A stretch of 64,000 nucleotides of DNA from Alishewanella jeotgali KCTC 22429 (GTDB lineage Bacteria; Pseudomonadota; Gammaproteobacteria; Enterobacterales; Alteromonadaceae). The notes under the pieces were generated by a model. It was not told the origin of the DNA. It ran no database searches and worked only from the letters and a program-made list of their open reading frames with translations. Location: the NCBI RefSeq assembly GCF_000245735.1, contig NZ_AHTH01000005.1, forward strand, positions 62,001 through 126,000. The letters run 5' to 3'. Each line of letters starts with the position of its first letter. Position 1 is the first letter of the stretch. Both the position numbers and the translations under genes were made by a program. Positions 28,427-42,436 of the stretch are shown here, in pieces.

Positions 28427-30703
28427 TTAACCCGGCTGTGCTTCGGTCGCCGCGGTTTTACTGGTCTGATAATGGAATTCCAGTTTATCCGCCACCAGTT
28501 CCACCCGCACATCGCCACCCTCAGTTAGCACCCCAAACAGGATTTCATTAGCCAAAGGCTTTTTCAGTTGTTCCTGGATCACTCTTGCCATCGGCCGAGC
28601 GCCCATCGCCTGATCATATCCCTTGGCTGCCAGCCAGTGCCGGGCTTCACTACTGAGCTCCAACGACACCTGTTTCTTATCCAGTTGTACCTGCAGTTCG
28701 CAAATAAACTTATCAACGATTTGCAGAATAATCTCCTGATCCAGATGTTGAAACCAGATAATGCCATCGAGCCGGTTACGGAATTCCGGACTAAAGGTTT
28801 TATTGATTTCACTGAGCGCGTCATGGCTATGATCCTGCTGTTTAAAGCCAATCGACTTACGTACCGTCTCCTGCACCCCGGCGTTAGTTGTCATCACCAG
28901 GATCACATTGCGGAAATCAATCTTGCGACCGTTATTATCGGTCAGAGTACCGTGATCCATCACCTGCAACAGGATATTGTAGATATCCGAGTGTGCCTTT
29001 TCGATTTCATCCAGCAGCACCACTGAATATGGATGCTTGGAGACCGCATCAGTCAGCAAGCCGCCCTGCTCAAAACCGACATAGCCCGGTGGCGCACCAA
29101 TTAAACGGCTCACCGCATGCCGCTCCATATACTCCGACATATCAAAGCGTAGCAGCTCAACACCCATCACCTTGGCCAGCTGTTTGGTAACTTCGGTTTT
29201 CCCAACCCCGGTAGGCCCGGCAAACAGGAAGCTGCCGATGGGCTTTTCCTCGTTACCCAAGCCTGAACGCGATAAGCGGATCGCCGCCGTTAGCGCTTCA
29301 ATGGGTGCATTCTGGCCAAAGACCACCAATTTCAGATTACGATCCAGATTGGCTAGCACTTCTTTATCCGAAGCGGAGACTGACTTCTCCGGAATACGGG
29401 CGATTTTGGCAATCACCTGCTCAATTTCAGCAACGTTAATCACTTTTTTGCGCTTCGATGCCGGTAGCAGCCGTTGTGAGGCACCGGCCTCATCAATCAC
29501 ATCAATGGCTTTATCCGGTAAATGCCGCTCGCTGATATATTTTGCCGACAGTTCAGCAGCAGCGCGCAGTGCTTTCTGCGTGTATTTCACATTATGGTGC
29601 TGCTCATAGCGCTCTTTTAAGCCAAGCAGAATGCGGGTGGTATCTTCGACACTGGGCTCTACCACATCGATTTTCTGGAAGCGCCGCACCAGTGCGGTAT
29701 CTTTTTCGAAGATATTTTTAAATTCCTGATAGGTGGTTGACCCCATACAGCGTAAGCGGCCGCTCGACAACAACGGCTTAATCAGATTTGACGCGTCCAT
29801 CACACCGCCCGAGGCCGCACCTGCACCAATCACGGTATGAATTTCATCAATAAACAGGATGGCGTTTTTCTCGCGCTCAATTTCTTTTAACAGCGACTTT
29901 AAGCGCTTTTCAAAATCGCCACGGTACTTGGTACCGGCCAGCAAAGCACCCATATCCAGCGAGTAGATAGTGGCATCAGCAATCACTTCCGGCACTTGCT
30001 GCTGTACGATGCGCCAGGCCAGACCTTCAGCAATGGCCGTTTTGCCGACGCCAGCTTCGCCGACTAACAGCGGATTATTTTTCTTCCGCCGGCACAGTAC
30101 CTGCACTGCCCGCTCCACTTCGGTATCGCGGCCAATGAGCGGATCGATCAGGCCATTTTTCGCCTGTACATTCAGGTTGGCAGTAAAGTTTTCCAGGTAA
30201 CGGTGCTCTTCTGCGCCCTGCTCGCCAATCTCTTCCTGCTGGCTATCATCATGCTGTTCCAGCTTTTCAGTTTTGGTAATGCCGTGCGAGATGTAGTTCA
30301 CCACATCCAGCCGGGTGATATCGATTTTTTTCAGCAGATAAACCGCTTGCGATTCCTGCTCAGAGAAGATCGCCACCAGAACGTTAGCGCCATTGACTTC
30401 CGACTTACCTGAGGATTGCACATGAAAGACCGCGCGCTGTAGCACGCGTTGAAAGCCGAGTGTCGGCTGCGTATCGCGCTCCAGCTCCCCCTCCGGCAGC
30501 ACCGGTGTGGTGGAGTCGATAAAGCTGGCCAACTCCTGGCGCAGCTTATCCAGATTAGCGCCGCAGGATTTCAGCGCCGCGCCCGCAGAAGGGTTATCCA
30601 GTAAGGCCAGTAACAGATGTTCAACCGTCATAAATTCATGCCGGCGTTCGCGCGCAAACCTGAATGCCATATTCAGCGTTAACTCAAGATCTTTATTTAA
30701 CAT
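28427..30703 (-). CDS. clpA: ATP-dependent Clp protease ATP-binding subunit ClpA
   Basis: A 758-residue Hsp100 unfoldase (E. coli 758). The N-terminal Clp_N repeat domain (residues 1-140) binds ClpS. AAA-1 has [13 protein letters not shown] and the Walker [17 protein letters not shown]-2 has [15 protein letters not shown] and [13 protein letters not shown]. The loop SIGFKQQ is the IGF/IGL tripeptide that docks on ClpP. It feeds folded and N-degron substrates into ClpP. It is in an operon with clpS, 64 bp upstream. The clpP gene is not in this window. Confidence 0.97.
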   Translation of the reverse strand: MLNKDLELTLNMAFRFARERRHEFMTVEHLLLALLDNPSAGAALKSCGANLDKLRQELASFIDSTTPVLPEGELERDTQPTLGFQRVLQRAVFHVQSSGKSEVNGANVLVAIFSEQESQAVYLLKKIDITRLDVVNYISHGITKTEKLEQHDDSQQEEIGEQGAEEHRYLENFTANLNVQAKNGLIDPLIGRDTEVERAVQVLCRRKKNNPLLVGEAGVGKTAIAEGLAWRIVQQQVPEVIADATIYSLDMGALLAGTKYRGDFEKRLKSLLKEIEREKNAILFIDEIHTVIGAGAASGGVMDASNLIKPLLSSGRLRCMGSTTYQEFKNIFEKDTALVRRFQKIDVVEPSVEDTTRILLGLKERYEQHHNVKYTQKALRAAAELSAKYISERHLPDKAIDVIDEAGASQRLLPASKRKKVINVAEIEQVIAKIARIPEKSVSASDKEVLANLDRNLKLVVFGQNAPIEALTAAIRLSRSGLGNEEKPIGSFLFAGPTGVGKTEVTKQLAKVMGVELLRFDMSEYMERHAVSRLIGAPPGYVGFEQGGLLTDAVSKHPYSVVLLDEIEKAHSDIYNILLQVMDHGTLTDNNGRKIDFRNVILVMTTNAGVQETVRKSIGFKQQDHSHDALSEINKTFSPEFRNRLDGIIWFQHLDQEIILQIVDKFICELQVQLDKKQVSLELSSEARHWLAAKGYDQAMGARPMARVIQEQLKKPLANEILFGVLTEGGDVRVELVADKLEFHYQTSKTAATEAQPG

Positions 30704-30767
30704 ACATCACTCCTAATCCACCTGAGTTAGAGACATCCTTGGCCACAGCCCCGGGATGCCAACGGTT

Positions 30768-31088
30768 TTAAGCGCGTTCCATGGTACAGAGCAACGGATG
30801 CTGATGCTCCTTGGCATAGGTCATCACTTGCTGCACCTTGGTTTCGGCAATTTCGGCAGTAAAAACCCCACAAACCGCGCTGCCTTCATAATGTACTTTC
30901 AGCATAATTTCGGTGGCTCTTTCATACTGCATATTAAAGAACCGGCTCAGTACATCGATGACAAAGTCCATTGGGGTATAGTCATCATTATGCAAAATCA
31001 CCTTATACATCGGTGGCGGTGCCAACCGCTGCCGGGTGAGTTCTGCGATATCATCAAAATGTACGTTGGGATTCTGCTTACCGCTCAT
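30768..31088 (-). CDS. clpS: ATP-dependent Clp protease adaptor ClpS
   Basis: A 106-residue adaptor that binds N-terminal Leu, Phe, Tyr and Trp and hands the protein to ClpA. The core signature [20 protein letters not shown] and the C-terminal segment [24 protein letters not shown] (given as the conserved core) are intact, including the Asn-Asp-Asp of the specificity pocket. It lies upstream of clpA on the same strand. Confidence 0.96.
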   Translation of the reverse strand: MSGKQNPNVHFDDIAELTRQRLAPPPMYKVILHNDDYTPMDFVIDVLSRFFNMQYERATEIMLKVHYEGSAVCGVFTAEIAETKVQQVMTYAKEHQHPLLCTMERA

Positions 31089-31176
31089 AAATTAACTATA
31101 GCCATCCGAGCGCCATCCAGCAAAGGCGCGTGTTATTAAAATTGCGTAAAGGTTTTAGCTTATTTTTGCAAATACC

Positions 31177-31204
31177 TTGACTGTTTGCTCAAATTATCTA
31201 CATT
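31177..31204 (+). promoter_or_regulatory. Candidate promoter for the cspD-like gene
   Basis: -35 TTGACT (31177-31182), a 16-bp spacer and -10 TACATT (31199-31204). The resulting leader is about 75-80 nt, shorter than the long 5' UTRs of cold-shock csp genes. Confidence 0.5.
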
Positions 31205-31287
31205 AAATAACGGGGCCAGTTCCGGCTCCTGCTTAGTGCTTCACTAGCATACAGAATATAGCTAACTTAGAGAAGGAAGTAAGTAGT

Positions 31288-31503
31288 ATGGCTACCGGTA
31301 AAGTGAAATGGTTCAATAATGCCAAAGGATTTGGATTTATCCGGGAAGACGGACGCGACGAAGATATTTTCGCCCATTATTCAACCATTAACATGGATGG
31401 CTACCGCACGCTAAAAGCGGGCCAGGACGTGGTATTCGACTTGTCTGAGGGCCCCAAAGGCTTACACGCTGTCAATATCAAGCTGCCCGGCGTTGACGAA
31501 TAG
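31288..31503 (+). CDS. cspD: Cold-shock domain protein, CspD-like
   Basis: A 71-residue single cold-shock domain with both RNP motifs (KGFGFI and DIFAHY). The variant HYSTINMDGYRTLKAGQ and its position next to divergent clpS are those of CspD, the stationary-phase inhibitor of replication. The true cold-inducible CspA group has SAI instead of STI. A strong ribosome-binding site (AGAAGGAAG) precedes the ATG, and a strong terminator follows. Confidence 0.92.
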   Translation: MATGKVKWFNNAKGFGFIREDGRDEDIFAHYSTINMDGYRTLKAGQDVVFDLSEGPKGLHAVNIKLPGVDE

Positions 31504-31521
31504 CACAGCGGACCTGAAAAC

Positions 31522-31548
31522 AAAAAAGCAGGCGACGCCTGCTTTTTT
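31522..31548 (+). terminator. Terminator of cspD
   Basis: Stem AAAAAAGCAGGC / GCCTGCTTTTTT with a 3-nt loop and a T run. Confidence 0.95.
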
Positions 31549-31598
31549 GTTGTCCTGCGTTTGCTGTGCTATTACACAGAGCACAAGACATCTTTGCA

Positions 31599-31628
31599 GC
31601 CCGCCCCGGCTATAGCCGGATAGCGGGC
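31599..31628 (-). terminator. GC-rich hairpin downstream of icd, possible terminator
   Basis: Outer arms GCCCGC / GCGGGC enclose a 14-bp palindrome (CCGGCTATAGCCGG, 31606-31619), 13 bp beyond the icd stop. There is no T run, so a Rho-independent terminator is doubtful. It could instead protect the 3' end of the mRNA. Confidence 0.4.
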
Positions 31629-31640
31629 CGCTCACCGCTA

Positions 31641-33971
<2,331 letters not shown>

Positions 33972-34075
33972 TCAGCATCAGGGCGAATAAAACAGGCAGC
34001 GCACATCCAGCGGCACACCACCCGGTTAAACGGCAGCTTGGCGCCGCGGCGTTTAAATATTACGGTCAACATCAG

Positions 34076-34711
34076 ATGCAGAGATCAGGCGTGAATGCTC
34101 AGAAACGGCCGACCCGGCCAAAACATAAGGCTTTTTCAGCAAAAAACAATAGGACTAAGGTAGAAAATCCACTATTGGTACTCTTTAATAAGCCCTACGA
34201 TGTATTAAGCCAGTTTACCGACAACAGTACACCGCCACGCCAGACGCTGGCTGATTTTTTGGCCATCCCGGATATCTATGCCGCCGGCCGGCTGGATCGG
34301 GACAGCGAAGGCCTGCTGCTGTTAACCAATTGCGGCAAGACCCAGCAAAAAATTGCTGACCCGGCATTTAAAGCACCGAAAACCTACTGGGTTCAGGTCG
34401 AGGGGCAAATTAACGAACAGGCGCTGGTAAAGCTACGTCAGGGCGTACAACTTAACGACGGCATGACGCTGCCGGCCCAGGCTGAGCTTTTGGCCGAACC
34501 CGAACTCTGGCAGCGGCAGCCGCCGGTTCGCTATCGGGCCAATATTCCGACCAGCTGGCTGGCATTAACCATCCATGAAGGGCGAAACCGTCAGGTACGG
34601 CGGATGACCGCCGCGGTCGGCTTCCCGACACTGCGTCTGGTCAGGGTACAGATTGGTGACTGGCAACTGGGTGAGCTGGCACCGGGCCAGCACCGTATTA
34701 TCGAACTTTAG
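34076..34711 (+). CDS. rluE: 23S rRNA pseudouridine synthase RluE
   Basis: An RsuA-family pseudouridine synthase, the family member that in E. coli modifies U2457 of 23S rRNA. The conserved core is [37 protein letters not shown] with the catalytic Asp in RLDRDSEG, and [35 protein letters not shown] (given as the family hallmarks). The start is uncertain. The ATG at 34076 gives 211 residues (E. coli 217), with a basic N-terminal tail. GTG at 34091 and the far upstream ATG at 33902 remain possible, and none has a clear ribosome-binding site. It begins the conserved rluE-nudJ-mnmA-hflD-purB run. Confidence 0.92.
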   Translation: MQRSGVNAQKRPTRPKHKAFSAKNNRTKVENPLLVLFNKPYDVLSQFTDNSTPPRQTLADFLAIPDIYAAGRLDRDSEGLLLLTNCGKTQQKIADPAFKAPKTYWVQVEGQINEQALVKLRQGVQLNDGMTLPAQAELLAEPELWQRQPPVRYRANIPTSWLALTIHEGRNRQVRRMTAAVGFPTLRLVRVQIGDWQLGELAPGQHRIIEL

Positions 34712-34729
34712 GGACAGTGTAGGATAACT

Positions 34730-35185
34730 ATGAGCAGGAACAGACTCCATCTGACCGTGGCGGCGGTGATTTATTATCAGGGCCGGTTTTTACTGGTCCA
34801 GGAACGCGACAAACTCAGTGGCCGGGAAGTGTTAAACCAGCCTGCCGGCCATATGGAAGAGGATGAAGATCTGCTCAGCGCCGTCTGCCGCGAAGTATAC
34901 GAGGAAACCGGCCTGACCCTGCTGCCCTCAGCCTGGCTTGGCATTTCGCAGTTAAAGGCCAGCAACGGCCATACCTATGTGCGGGTGAATTTTTTGTTTG
35001 AGCCCGACCAGCTGCCAGCAGCATTTCAGCCCCAGGATCCGGATATTCTGGCGCTACACTGGCTTGATAAAAGTGAACTGCTGGCACAAAAACTGCCTCC
35101 GCGCAGTCAGCTGGTGCTGGATGCCATCGATCTCTGTTTAGCCGGTACCCGACTGCCATTGTCATTGATCCAACCGCTTTGCTGA
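34730..35185 (+). CDS. nudJ: Nudix hydrolase, NudJ-like phosphatase
   Basis: A 151-residue Nudix enzyme (E. coli NudJ 153). The Nudix box reads GHMEEDEDLLSAVCREVYEE followed by TGL, and NQPAGHME is the NudJ-type lead-in. NudJ hydrolyses thiamine pyrophosphate, hydroxymethylpyrimidine pyrophosphate and some nucleotides. It is 18 bp after rluE and just before mnmA, as in E. coli, which supports the orthology. Confidence 0.92.
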   Translation: MSRNRLHLTVAAVIYYQGRFLLVQERDKLSGREVLNQPAGHMEEDEDLLSAVCREVYEETGLTLLPSAWLGISQLKASNGHTYVRVNFLFEPDQLPAAFQPQDPDILALHWLDKSELLAQKLPPRSQLVLDAIDLCLAGTRLPLSLIQPLC

Positions 35186-35230
35186 CAGTAAACCGCAGCT
35201 TAGTCAGCTTTTTTCCGGTAGCGAGCATTT

Positions 35231-35257
35231 TTGCCGCCGCTATTTTGGTGTTATAAT
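35231..35257 (+). promoter_or_regulatory. Candidate promoter for mnmA
   Basis: A perfect extended -10 (TG, one base, TATAAT at 35252-35257). A -35-like TTGCCG (35231-35236) lies at a short 15-bp spacing. It sits 38 bp before the mnmA start. Confidence 0.5.
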
Positions 35258-35295
35258 CCGCGCCTTTAATTCAGGCAGTCTTTAAGCGCGGTGTC

Positions 35296-36399
35296 ATGTC
35301 AGAGCATAGCAGTAAAAAAGTAATCGTCGGGATGTCCGGCGGCGTTGATTCGTCCGTTTCCGCCTACCTGTTGTTGCAACAGGGTTATCAGGTGGAAGGC
35401 CTGTTTATGAAAAACTGGGAAGAAGACGACAACGACGAATACTGTGCTGCCGCAGAAGATATGGCCGATGCCCAGGCCGTATGCGATAAACTGGGTATCA
35501 AATTACACAAGGTCAACTTTGCCGCCGAATACTGGGACAATGTGTTCGAGTATTTCTTAGCCGAATATAAAGCCGGGCGCACCCCTAACCCGGACATTAT
35601 GTGCAATAAAGAAATCAAGTTTAAAGCCTTTCTGGAGTTTGCCGCTGAAGCGCTGGGCGCTGACTATATCGCTACCGGCCATTATGTACGCCGCCGTTAT
35701 CAGGATGGTCACTGGCAAATGCTGCGTGGTCTGGATCACAATAAAGATCAAAGCTACTTCCTCTACACCCTGGCTGAGCAACATATCGCGCAAACCTTGT
35801 TTCCGGTTGGCGATTTGGAAAAGCCAGCCGTGCGCGCCATTGCTGAGCAACAAGGCCTGGTCACCCATGATAAAAAAGACTCCACCGGCATCTGCTTTAT
35901 CGGTGAGCGCAAGTTTAAAGATTTTCTGCAGCAGTATTTACCGGCTCAGCCGGGCGATATTGTCAGTATTGATGATGGCAAAATTATCGGCCGCCACGAG
36001 GGCCTGATGTATCACACCCTGGGCCAGCGCAAAGGCTTAGGCATTGGCGGTTTACGCGATGGCGGCGACGATCCCTGGTATGTGGTCGGCAAAGATCTCA
36101 CGCTCAACCGGTTACTGGTTGCGCAGGGCCATGATCACCCGGCGCTGTTATCCAGCGGGTTGATCGCCAGTCAACTGCACTGGGTGGATCGCACCGGGCC
36201 ACAGCAAGTTTGCCGCTTAACGGTAAAAACCCGCTACCGGCAACATGATATTCCCTGCACAGTCACACCGCGCTCTGATGGCCGGCTGCAGGTGATTTTT
36301 GATAGCCCACAAAAAGCGGTAACCCCTGGTCAGTCGGCAGTGTTCTATCTGGATGAAGTCTGCCTTGGCGGTGGTATTATTGATGAGGCACTAAGCTAA
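35296..36399 (+). CDS. mnmA: tRNA-specific 2-thiouridylase MnmA
   Basis: Installs sulfur on the wobble uridine U34 of tRNA-Lys, -Glu and -Gln using the Tus relay. The PP-loop GMSGGVDSS (residues 12-20), the catalytic Cys103 in [10 protein letters not shown] and Cys200 in [11 protein letters not shown] are all in place; the two cysteines form the persulfide/disulfide pair. At 367 residues it has the normal length. hflD follows 1 bp later. Confidence 0.96.
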   Translation: MSEHSSKKVIVGMSGGVDSSVSAYLLLQQGYQVEGLFMKNWEEDDNDEYCAAAEDMADAQAVCDKLGIKLHKVNFAAEYWDNVFEYFLAEYKAGRTPNPDIMCNKEIKFKAFLEFAAEALGADYIATGHYVRRRYQDGHWQMLRGLDHNKDQSYFLYTLAEQHIAQTLFPVGDLEKPAVRAIAEQQGLVTHDKKDSTGICFIGERKFKDFLQQYLPAQPGDIVSIDDGKIIGRHEGLMYHTLGQRKGLGIGGLRDGGDDPWYVVGKDLTLNRLLVAQGHDHPALLSSGLIASQLHWVDRTGPQQVCRLTVKTRYRQHDIPCTVTPRSDGRLQVIFDSPQKAVTPGQSAVFYLDEVCLGGGIIDEALS

Positions 36400-36400
36400 G

Positions 36401-38418
<2,018 letters not shown>

Positions 38419-38435
38419 TCCAGTAACTTTATTAG

Positions 38436-38539
38436 CAGGGAACCGGATTGCTTTAAGCCAAGTCTTGAAGGCATGGATGCCTGAATGAAGCCTACAGGGA
38501 TGTATTTACGGCGTCTTGGCGTGAGCAATCTGGTTCTTG
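38436..38539. repeat. Large imperfect inverted repeat (intergenic palindromic element)
   Basis: Arms of about 23-27 bp face each other across about 50 bp. The left arm reads GAACCGGATTGC (38440-38451) ... GCCAAG (38457-38462). The right arm reads CTTGGC (38515-38520) ... GCAATC then TGGTTC (38525-38536). The interior holds a second small hairpin GGCAT-GG-ATGCC (38470-38481). There is no T run and no coding frame. The layout fits a dispersed intergenic repeat of the ERIC/MITE kind, or a structured RNA between purB and roxA. Confidence 0.55.
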
Positions 38540-38581
38540 CTCTGTAATCGTAAATTCAGCTGCTTTACTTGGGATCCTAAA

Positions 38582-39736
38582 ATGTATCAGTTAAATCTGG
38601 GTAAATTAAGCCTGGCCGATTTTATGCAGCAGTACTGGCAAAAGCAGCCGCTGTTGATTAAACAAGGCTTTAAGAACTTTCAGGATCCGCTATCAGCGAA
38701 TGAGCTTGCGGGTCTGGCGTTGGAAGATGACGTCGAATCGCGGCTGGTCGAATGTCGCGACGGTAACTGGCAGCTGGAAACCGGCCCCTTTGAAGACTTT
38801 AGCCGCTATGGCGACAAGGACTGGACTATTCTGGTGCAGGCGGTTGACCACTGGCATCCACCGGCGGCGGAGTTAATCGAGCCGTTTCGCTTTATTCCAA
38901 ACTGGCGGATTGATGATCTGATGGTCAGCTTTTCCACGCCGGGTGGCGGTGTTGGTCCGCATCTGGATCAATATGATGTGTTTATTATCCAGGGCGAAGG
39001 TAAAAGACACTGGCGGGTTGGTATGCCAGATGCGTCACTAAAGCAATTCTGCCCGCACCCACGCCTGCTGCAAGTTACACCCTTTACCGCCTGTATTGAT
39101 GTGATTATGGAGCCGGGTGATATTTTATATATTCCGCCTGGCTGCCCACACGAGGGGATTTCACTCGAGAACAGTCTGAACTACTCAGTTGGTTTCCGGG
39201 CGCCGGCACAAAAAGACTTACTGACCGGTTTAGCCGATTATCTATTGGATAATGATATCAGCGGTAAACGCTTTAGCGATCCTGATCGCAACCTGACCGG
39301 TAATATCGGTGCGATTAGTGAGCAGGATCTGGATCAGGTGCAGCAGTTGTTGGTGCAGCTGGTCAGTGACCGCGACAAACTGCCGCTTTGGTTTGGCCAG
39401 TATATTACCCAGGCCAAACATGAGCTGGATCAGCAAGAGCCAGACCCACATTATCAGGCCGAGGAAATTGCGGAATATCTGGAAGAAGGCTCGGTACTGG
39501 CACGCCTTGGCGGCCTGCGTTGCAGCTACTATCAGACAAACGAAAGCAGTGATATTCAGCTGTTTATCAACGGCACTACCATAGTGCTGCCAGCCGAAGA
39601 GCAGATGACAGCGCAATTACTCTGTGACAGCAAACGCATTGACCAACAGCAGTGTCTGCATTTTACCGCGCGGGAAGAACGCCTGTTATTATTGACAGAC
39701 TTGATTAACCAGGGCTTGTGGTATTTTGAAGAATAA
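38582..39736 (+). CDS. roxA: Ribosomal protein uL16 3-hydroxylase (arginine hydroxylase)
   Basis: A 384-residue JmjC-type Fe(II)/2-oxoglutarate oxygenase. It matches E. coli YcfD/RoxA, which hydroxylates Arg81 of ribosomal protein L16, almost segment by segment: WRIDDLMVSFSTPGGGVGPH, LDQYDVFIIQGEGKRHWRVG, EPGDILYIPPGCPHEGISLE and LNYSVGFRAP. The iron ligands are His127, Asp129 (HLD) and His190. The C-terminal winged-helix-like dimer region follows. I start at the ATG at 38582, because a longer frame from 38537 would run into the inverted repeat and lacks a ribosome-binding site. Confidence 0.94.
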   Translation: MYQLNLGKLSLADFMQQYWQKQPLLIKQGFKNFQDPLSANELAGLALEDDVESRLVECRDGNWQLETGPFEDFSRYGDKDWTILVQAVDHWHPPAAELIEPFRFIPNWRIDDLMVSFSTPGGGVGPHLDQYDVFIIQGEGKRHWRVGMPDASLKQFCPHPRLLQVTPFTACIDVIMEPGDILYIPPGCPHEGISLENSLNYSVGFRAPAQKDLLTGLADYLLDNDISGKRFSDPDRNLTGNIGAISEQDLDQVQQLLVQLVSDRDKLPLWFGQYITQAKHELDQQEPDPHYQAEEIAEYLEEGSVLARLGGLRCSYYQTNESSDIQLFINGTTIVLPAEEQMTAQLLCDSKRIDQQQCLHFTAREERLLLLTDLINQGLWYFEE

Positions 39737-39753
39737 ACCGCAGCGCTGCGCAT

Positions 39754-39781
39754 AAAAAAAGCCGCAATAGCGGCTTTTTTT
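39754..39781. terminator. Bidirectional terminator between convergent genes
   Basis: Stem AAAAAAAGCCGC / GCGGCTTTTTTT with loop AATA. It has T runs on both strands. Confidence 0.95.
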
Positions 39782-39811
39782 GTCAACTAAATTTGACAGT
39801 GTAGCGATTAG

Positions 39812-40240
39812 CTATTGTCCCTGCCACAGCGGCTCATTGTCGAATAGGTTATATAAACCTTCAGCGCGATTTACTAACAGGTTGGCAAAATCAACCTGAG
39901 TTTTATCGGTAAAGCCGGCCTGGGCAATTTGTTCGGCTTTTAACTGCCAGTGCAACGCAAAAGCGCGGATCGCTTCGCGGGCATTGGGTGCTGCAGTAAC
40001 GGGCATATGATCAGTTGGCAGATCACCACTGATCACCCAGAACGACTTGGCATCACGGGTATTCAGCTTCCATACTGCGACCAAAGGCGGTAAATAACGG
40101 CTTTCACTCACGGCCACGTTATCCGGGATAATCCCTTTGGTTGCCAGATATTCATTGGCTTTCTGAAATTGTGCCCGGACCCATTCTGCGCGCTGCGCTT
40201 CGGTGATTTCTGTGGGTTGTTGAGTTGACTGCTCACTCAT
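39812..40240 (-). CDS. DUF4826-like conserved protein
   Basis: A 142-residue soluble protein without signal peptide or membrane segment. EWVRAQFQKANEYLATKGIIPDNVAVSESRYLPPLVAVWKL (shortened core), FWVISGDLPTDHMP and REAIRAFALHWQLKAEQI resemble the DUF4826 proteins of Shewanella and relatives. That assignment is from memory of the pattern. No function is known for the family. A ribosome-binding site (CAGGAAGTCATCTT) precedes the ATG. It is a single gene next to divergent leucine dehydrogenase. Confidence 0.7.
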   Translation of the reverse strand: MSEQSTQQPTEITEAQRAEWVRAQFQKANEYLATKGIIPDNVAVSESRYLPPLVAVWKLNTRDAKSFWVISGDLPTDHMPVTAAPNAREAIRAFALHWQLKAEQIAQAGFTDKTQVDFANLLVNRAEGLYNLFDNEPLWQGQ

Positions 40241-40470
40241 AAGATGACTTCCTGTGTTGTAGATGCCGCTACTTTATGTGAGCTATCCGCGACAATCAAG
40301 CTTTACTGAGCTTCTCGCCGCCAATACTGGACTGACCAGCCACAAGTTAACGGCAAGACTGGTATTCAGTGGTGCAAAATGGTACATTCCGCGCCATTAC
40401 GACATAAGTCGCAGTTAACGTAAACGTAAACCATTCAGCTGTAATAGCTATTCTTGCAAGGGAGTCCGTT

Positions 40471-41514
40471 GTGGCCGTATTTAATCACCCAGAATTTGAT
40501 CAGCATGAGCAAGTAGTTTTCTGCAGTGATCAGGAAACCGGTTTAAAAGCCATTATCGCCGTACACAGTACCCGCTTGGGCCCTGCTGTAGGCGGTTGCC
40601 GGTTATGGGATTATGCATCTGACGAAGATGCGCTGGTAGATGTACTGCGTTTATCACGCGGTATGACCTATAAGAACGCCATGGCCGGTTTACCGCTGGG
40701 TGGCGGCAAGTCAGTGATTATCGGTAATGCCAAAACCATTAAATCTGAGGCCTTATTTCAAGCCTTTGGCCGCATGGTACACCGCTTAAGCGGCAGCTAC
40801 TATAGCGCTGAAGATGTGAACATTACTACCCATGACATTATGCAGGTGCATCAGGTTACGCCTTATGTTGCCGGGTTAGAGGGTAAAAGCGGTAACCCAG
40901 GTCCGTTTACGGCACTGGGTACCTATCAGGGCATTAAAGCCGCCGCTAAGCATCAGTTTGGCTCTGCCGATCTGGCAGGCAAAACGGTTGCCGTACAAGG
41001 CTTAGGTAGCGTCGGTTTCTATCTGTGTGAGCATCTGCATAAAGAAGGCGCTAAGCTTATTGTCACCGACATTAACCAGGATGCGGTAAACCGTGCTGTG
41101 ACGCAGTTTGGCGCCACTGCGGTGGGCCTGAATGATATCTACGGTGTAGCTGCTGATATCTACGCGCCTTGTGCGCTGGGCGCCACCTTAAATGATGACA
41201 CCATCCCGCAATTAAAAGCCAAAATTGTAGCCGGTTGTGCCAACAACCAGTTAAAGCGCCCTGAACATGGCCAGAAGCTGCGTGAGCTGGGTATTCTGTA
41301 TGCACCGGACTATGTCATTAACGCCGGTGGCATTATTAACGTCGCCTTTGAAATGCGTCCGCAAGGTTATAATGCGGCAGAGTCTACAGCGAAGGTAATG
41401 CAAATTTTTGACACCCTGCTGCAGATTTTTGAGCGCGCCGACGCTGAAAATAAACCCACCAGCACCGTCGCTGATCAGATGGCTCAGGAAATTATCGCTC
41501 GCGGTCAGGCATAA
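40471..41514 (+). CDS. ldh: Leucine dehydrogenase (Leu/Phe/Val dehydrogenase family)
   Basis: A 347-residue NAD-dependent amino-acid dehydrogenase that deaminates branched-chain amino acids to 2-oxo acids. Lys68 (MTYKNAMAGL) and Lys80 (PLGGGKSVI) occupy the same numbers as the substrate and catalytic lysines of Bacillus leucine dehydrogenase. The Rossmann motif is VQGLGSVG, and NAGGIINVAFE closes the active site. The start codon is GTG at 40471 with AAGGGAG upstream. Substrate preference among Leu, Val and Phe is inferred from the family. It is monocistronic with a strong terminator. Confidence 0.92.
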   Translation: MAVFNHPEFDQHEQVVFCSDQETGLKAIIAVHSTRLGPAVGGCRLWDYASDEDALVDVLRLSRGMTYKNAMAGLPLGGGKSVIIGNAKTIKSEALFQAFGRMVHRLSGSYYSAEDVNITTHDIMQVHQVTPYVAGLEGKSGNPGPFTALGTYQGIKAAAKHQFGSADLAGKTVAVQGLGSVGFYLCEHLHKEGAKLIVTDINQDAVNRAVTQFGATAVGLNDIYGVAADIYAPCALGATLNDDTIPQLKAKIVAGCANNQLKRPEHGQKLRELGILYAPDYVINAGGIINVAFEMRPQGYNAAESTAKVMQIFDTLLQIFERADAENKPTSTVADQMAQEIIARGQA

Positions 41515-41529
41515 GTTAAAACCGCTGTA

Positions 41530-41562
41530 AAACAGAAGGGAGGCAATGCCTCCCTTCTGTTT
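41530..41562. terminator. Strong bidirectional hairpin between convergent genes
   Basis: A perfect 15-bp stem AAACAGAAGGGAGGC / GCCTCCCTTCTGTTT with a 3-nt loop. It lies after leucine dehydrogenase and before the end of the small membrane protein gene. Confidence 0.85.
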
Positions 41563-41594
41563 ATATCTCTGGTTTAGATTCAGCGCTAACCGCT

Positions 41595-41786
41595 TTAGCG
41601 GACTATCTTCAGCAACAGTTCAAAACCCAGTACCAACAAACAAGCGCTGATAAAGAGACCAATACTGAGATTGATCCAAAAATCCCCCTGTTGTTTTTTC
41701 TTACGCATCTTAGGTGCCACTTTGCCAGGCTTATCTGCATCGCTCTGCGACGATGGCAGAGGCTTCTTCCCCACTTCCTTTGTCAT
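41595..41786 (-). CDS. Small single-pass membrane protein, unknown function
   Basis: A 63-residue protein. A very basic, proline/serine-rich N-terminal half (KVAPKMRKKKQQ) is followed by one hydrophobic helix at the C-terminus (FWINLSIGLFISACLLVLGF). A good ribosome-binding site (CGGAG, 6-base spacer) precedes the ATG, which is why I accept it despite its size. By charge it should sit with the N-terminus in the cytoplasm. It lies 29 bp downstream of the GNAT gene on the same strand and may be cotranscribed. I recognise no family. Confidence 0.65.
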   Translation of the reverse strand: MTKEVGKKPLPSSQSDADKPGKVAPKMRKKKQQGDFWINLSIGLFISACLLVLGFELLLKIVR

Positions 41787-41815
41787 TTACTACTCCGACA
41801 AAACACTTTAACTGC

Positions 41816-42310
41816 TTACTCAACCTGATATTGCGCCGCCAAGGCCGTTAATTTTTCACCGGTTACCCGGTTGATCCGCCAATCGTGCAACAATGTTGCC
41901 CCCTGCGCCTGATAGAAATCAATTGCGGGTTGATTCCAGTCCAGCACTGACCATTCAAAACGGCCACAGCCTCTGTCTACGGCCAGTTTCGCCAGATAGG
42001 TCAGTAATAACTTGCCCAGCCCCTGGCCGCGAAACTGTGGTAACACAAATAGATCTTCGAGATATAGACCTGGCTTGGCCAGGAAAGTCGAGTAATTGTG
42101 GAAAAACAACGCAAAACCTGCAGGCTGTCCCTGATATTCAGCAATCACCACTTCAGCGGCAGGTCGTGCTGAAAATAAGGTTTCGGTTAACTTTTGTTCG
42201 GTTGCTACTACCTCATGCGCCAGCTTTTCATATTCCGCCAATCCCTGAATAAATTTCAATATCAGTGGCACATCGGCTACAGTGGCCAGACGAATTGTAC
42301 TTTGCGCCAT
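41816..42310 (-). CDS. GNAT acetyltransferase, spermidine/thialysine acetyltransferase-like
   Basis: A 164-residue GNAT enzyme. The acetyl-CoA binding motif A is in LYLEDLFVLPQFRGQGLGKLLL (R-G-Q-G-L-G). The surrounding pattern FHNYSTFLAKPGLYLEDLFV and EWSVLDWNQPAIDFYQAQGA is that of the SSAT/SAT2 group, known to acetylate polyamines or thialysine. The substrate here is inferred only. The start has GAGG a few bases upstream. Confidence 0.85.
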   Translation of the reverse strand: MAQSTIRLATVADVPLILKFIQGLAEYEKLAHEVVATEQKLTETLFSARPAAEVVIAEYQGQPAGFALFFHNYSTFLAKPGLYLEDLFVLPQFRGQGLGKLLLTYLAKLAVDRGCGRFEWSVLDWNQPAIDFYQAQGATLLHDWRINRVTGEKLTALAAQYQVE

Positions 42311-42393
42311 GTCGTTACCTCTTATTATTGGTGCTATTCGTGGTCGGGCCTATTCTAACGCTTTTCCGGACTTTACCAATCGAAAACCCATAA

Positions 42394-42420
42394 AAAACCG
42401 GAGCACCTGGCTCCGGTTTT
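42394..42420 (-). terminator. Terminator of fadE
   Basis: Stem AAAACCGGAG / CTCCGGTTTT with further C-G pairing inside and a TTTTTT run on the minus strand, 16 bp after the fadE stop. Confidence 0.85.
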
Positions 42421-42436
42421 ACTATTGCTGCATTAA

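Noticed and set aside
38419-38581. purB terminator in the purB-roxA gap
   Set aside because: The only large structure lacks a T run and is too long. I describe it as a palindromic element instead.
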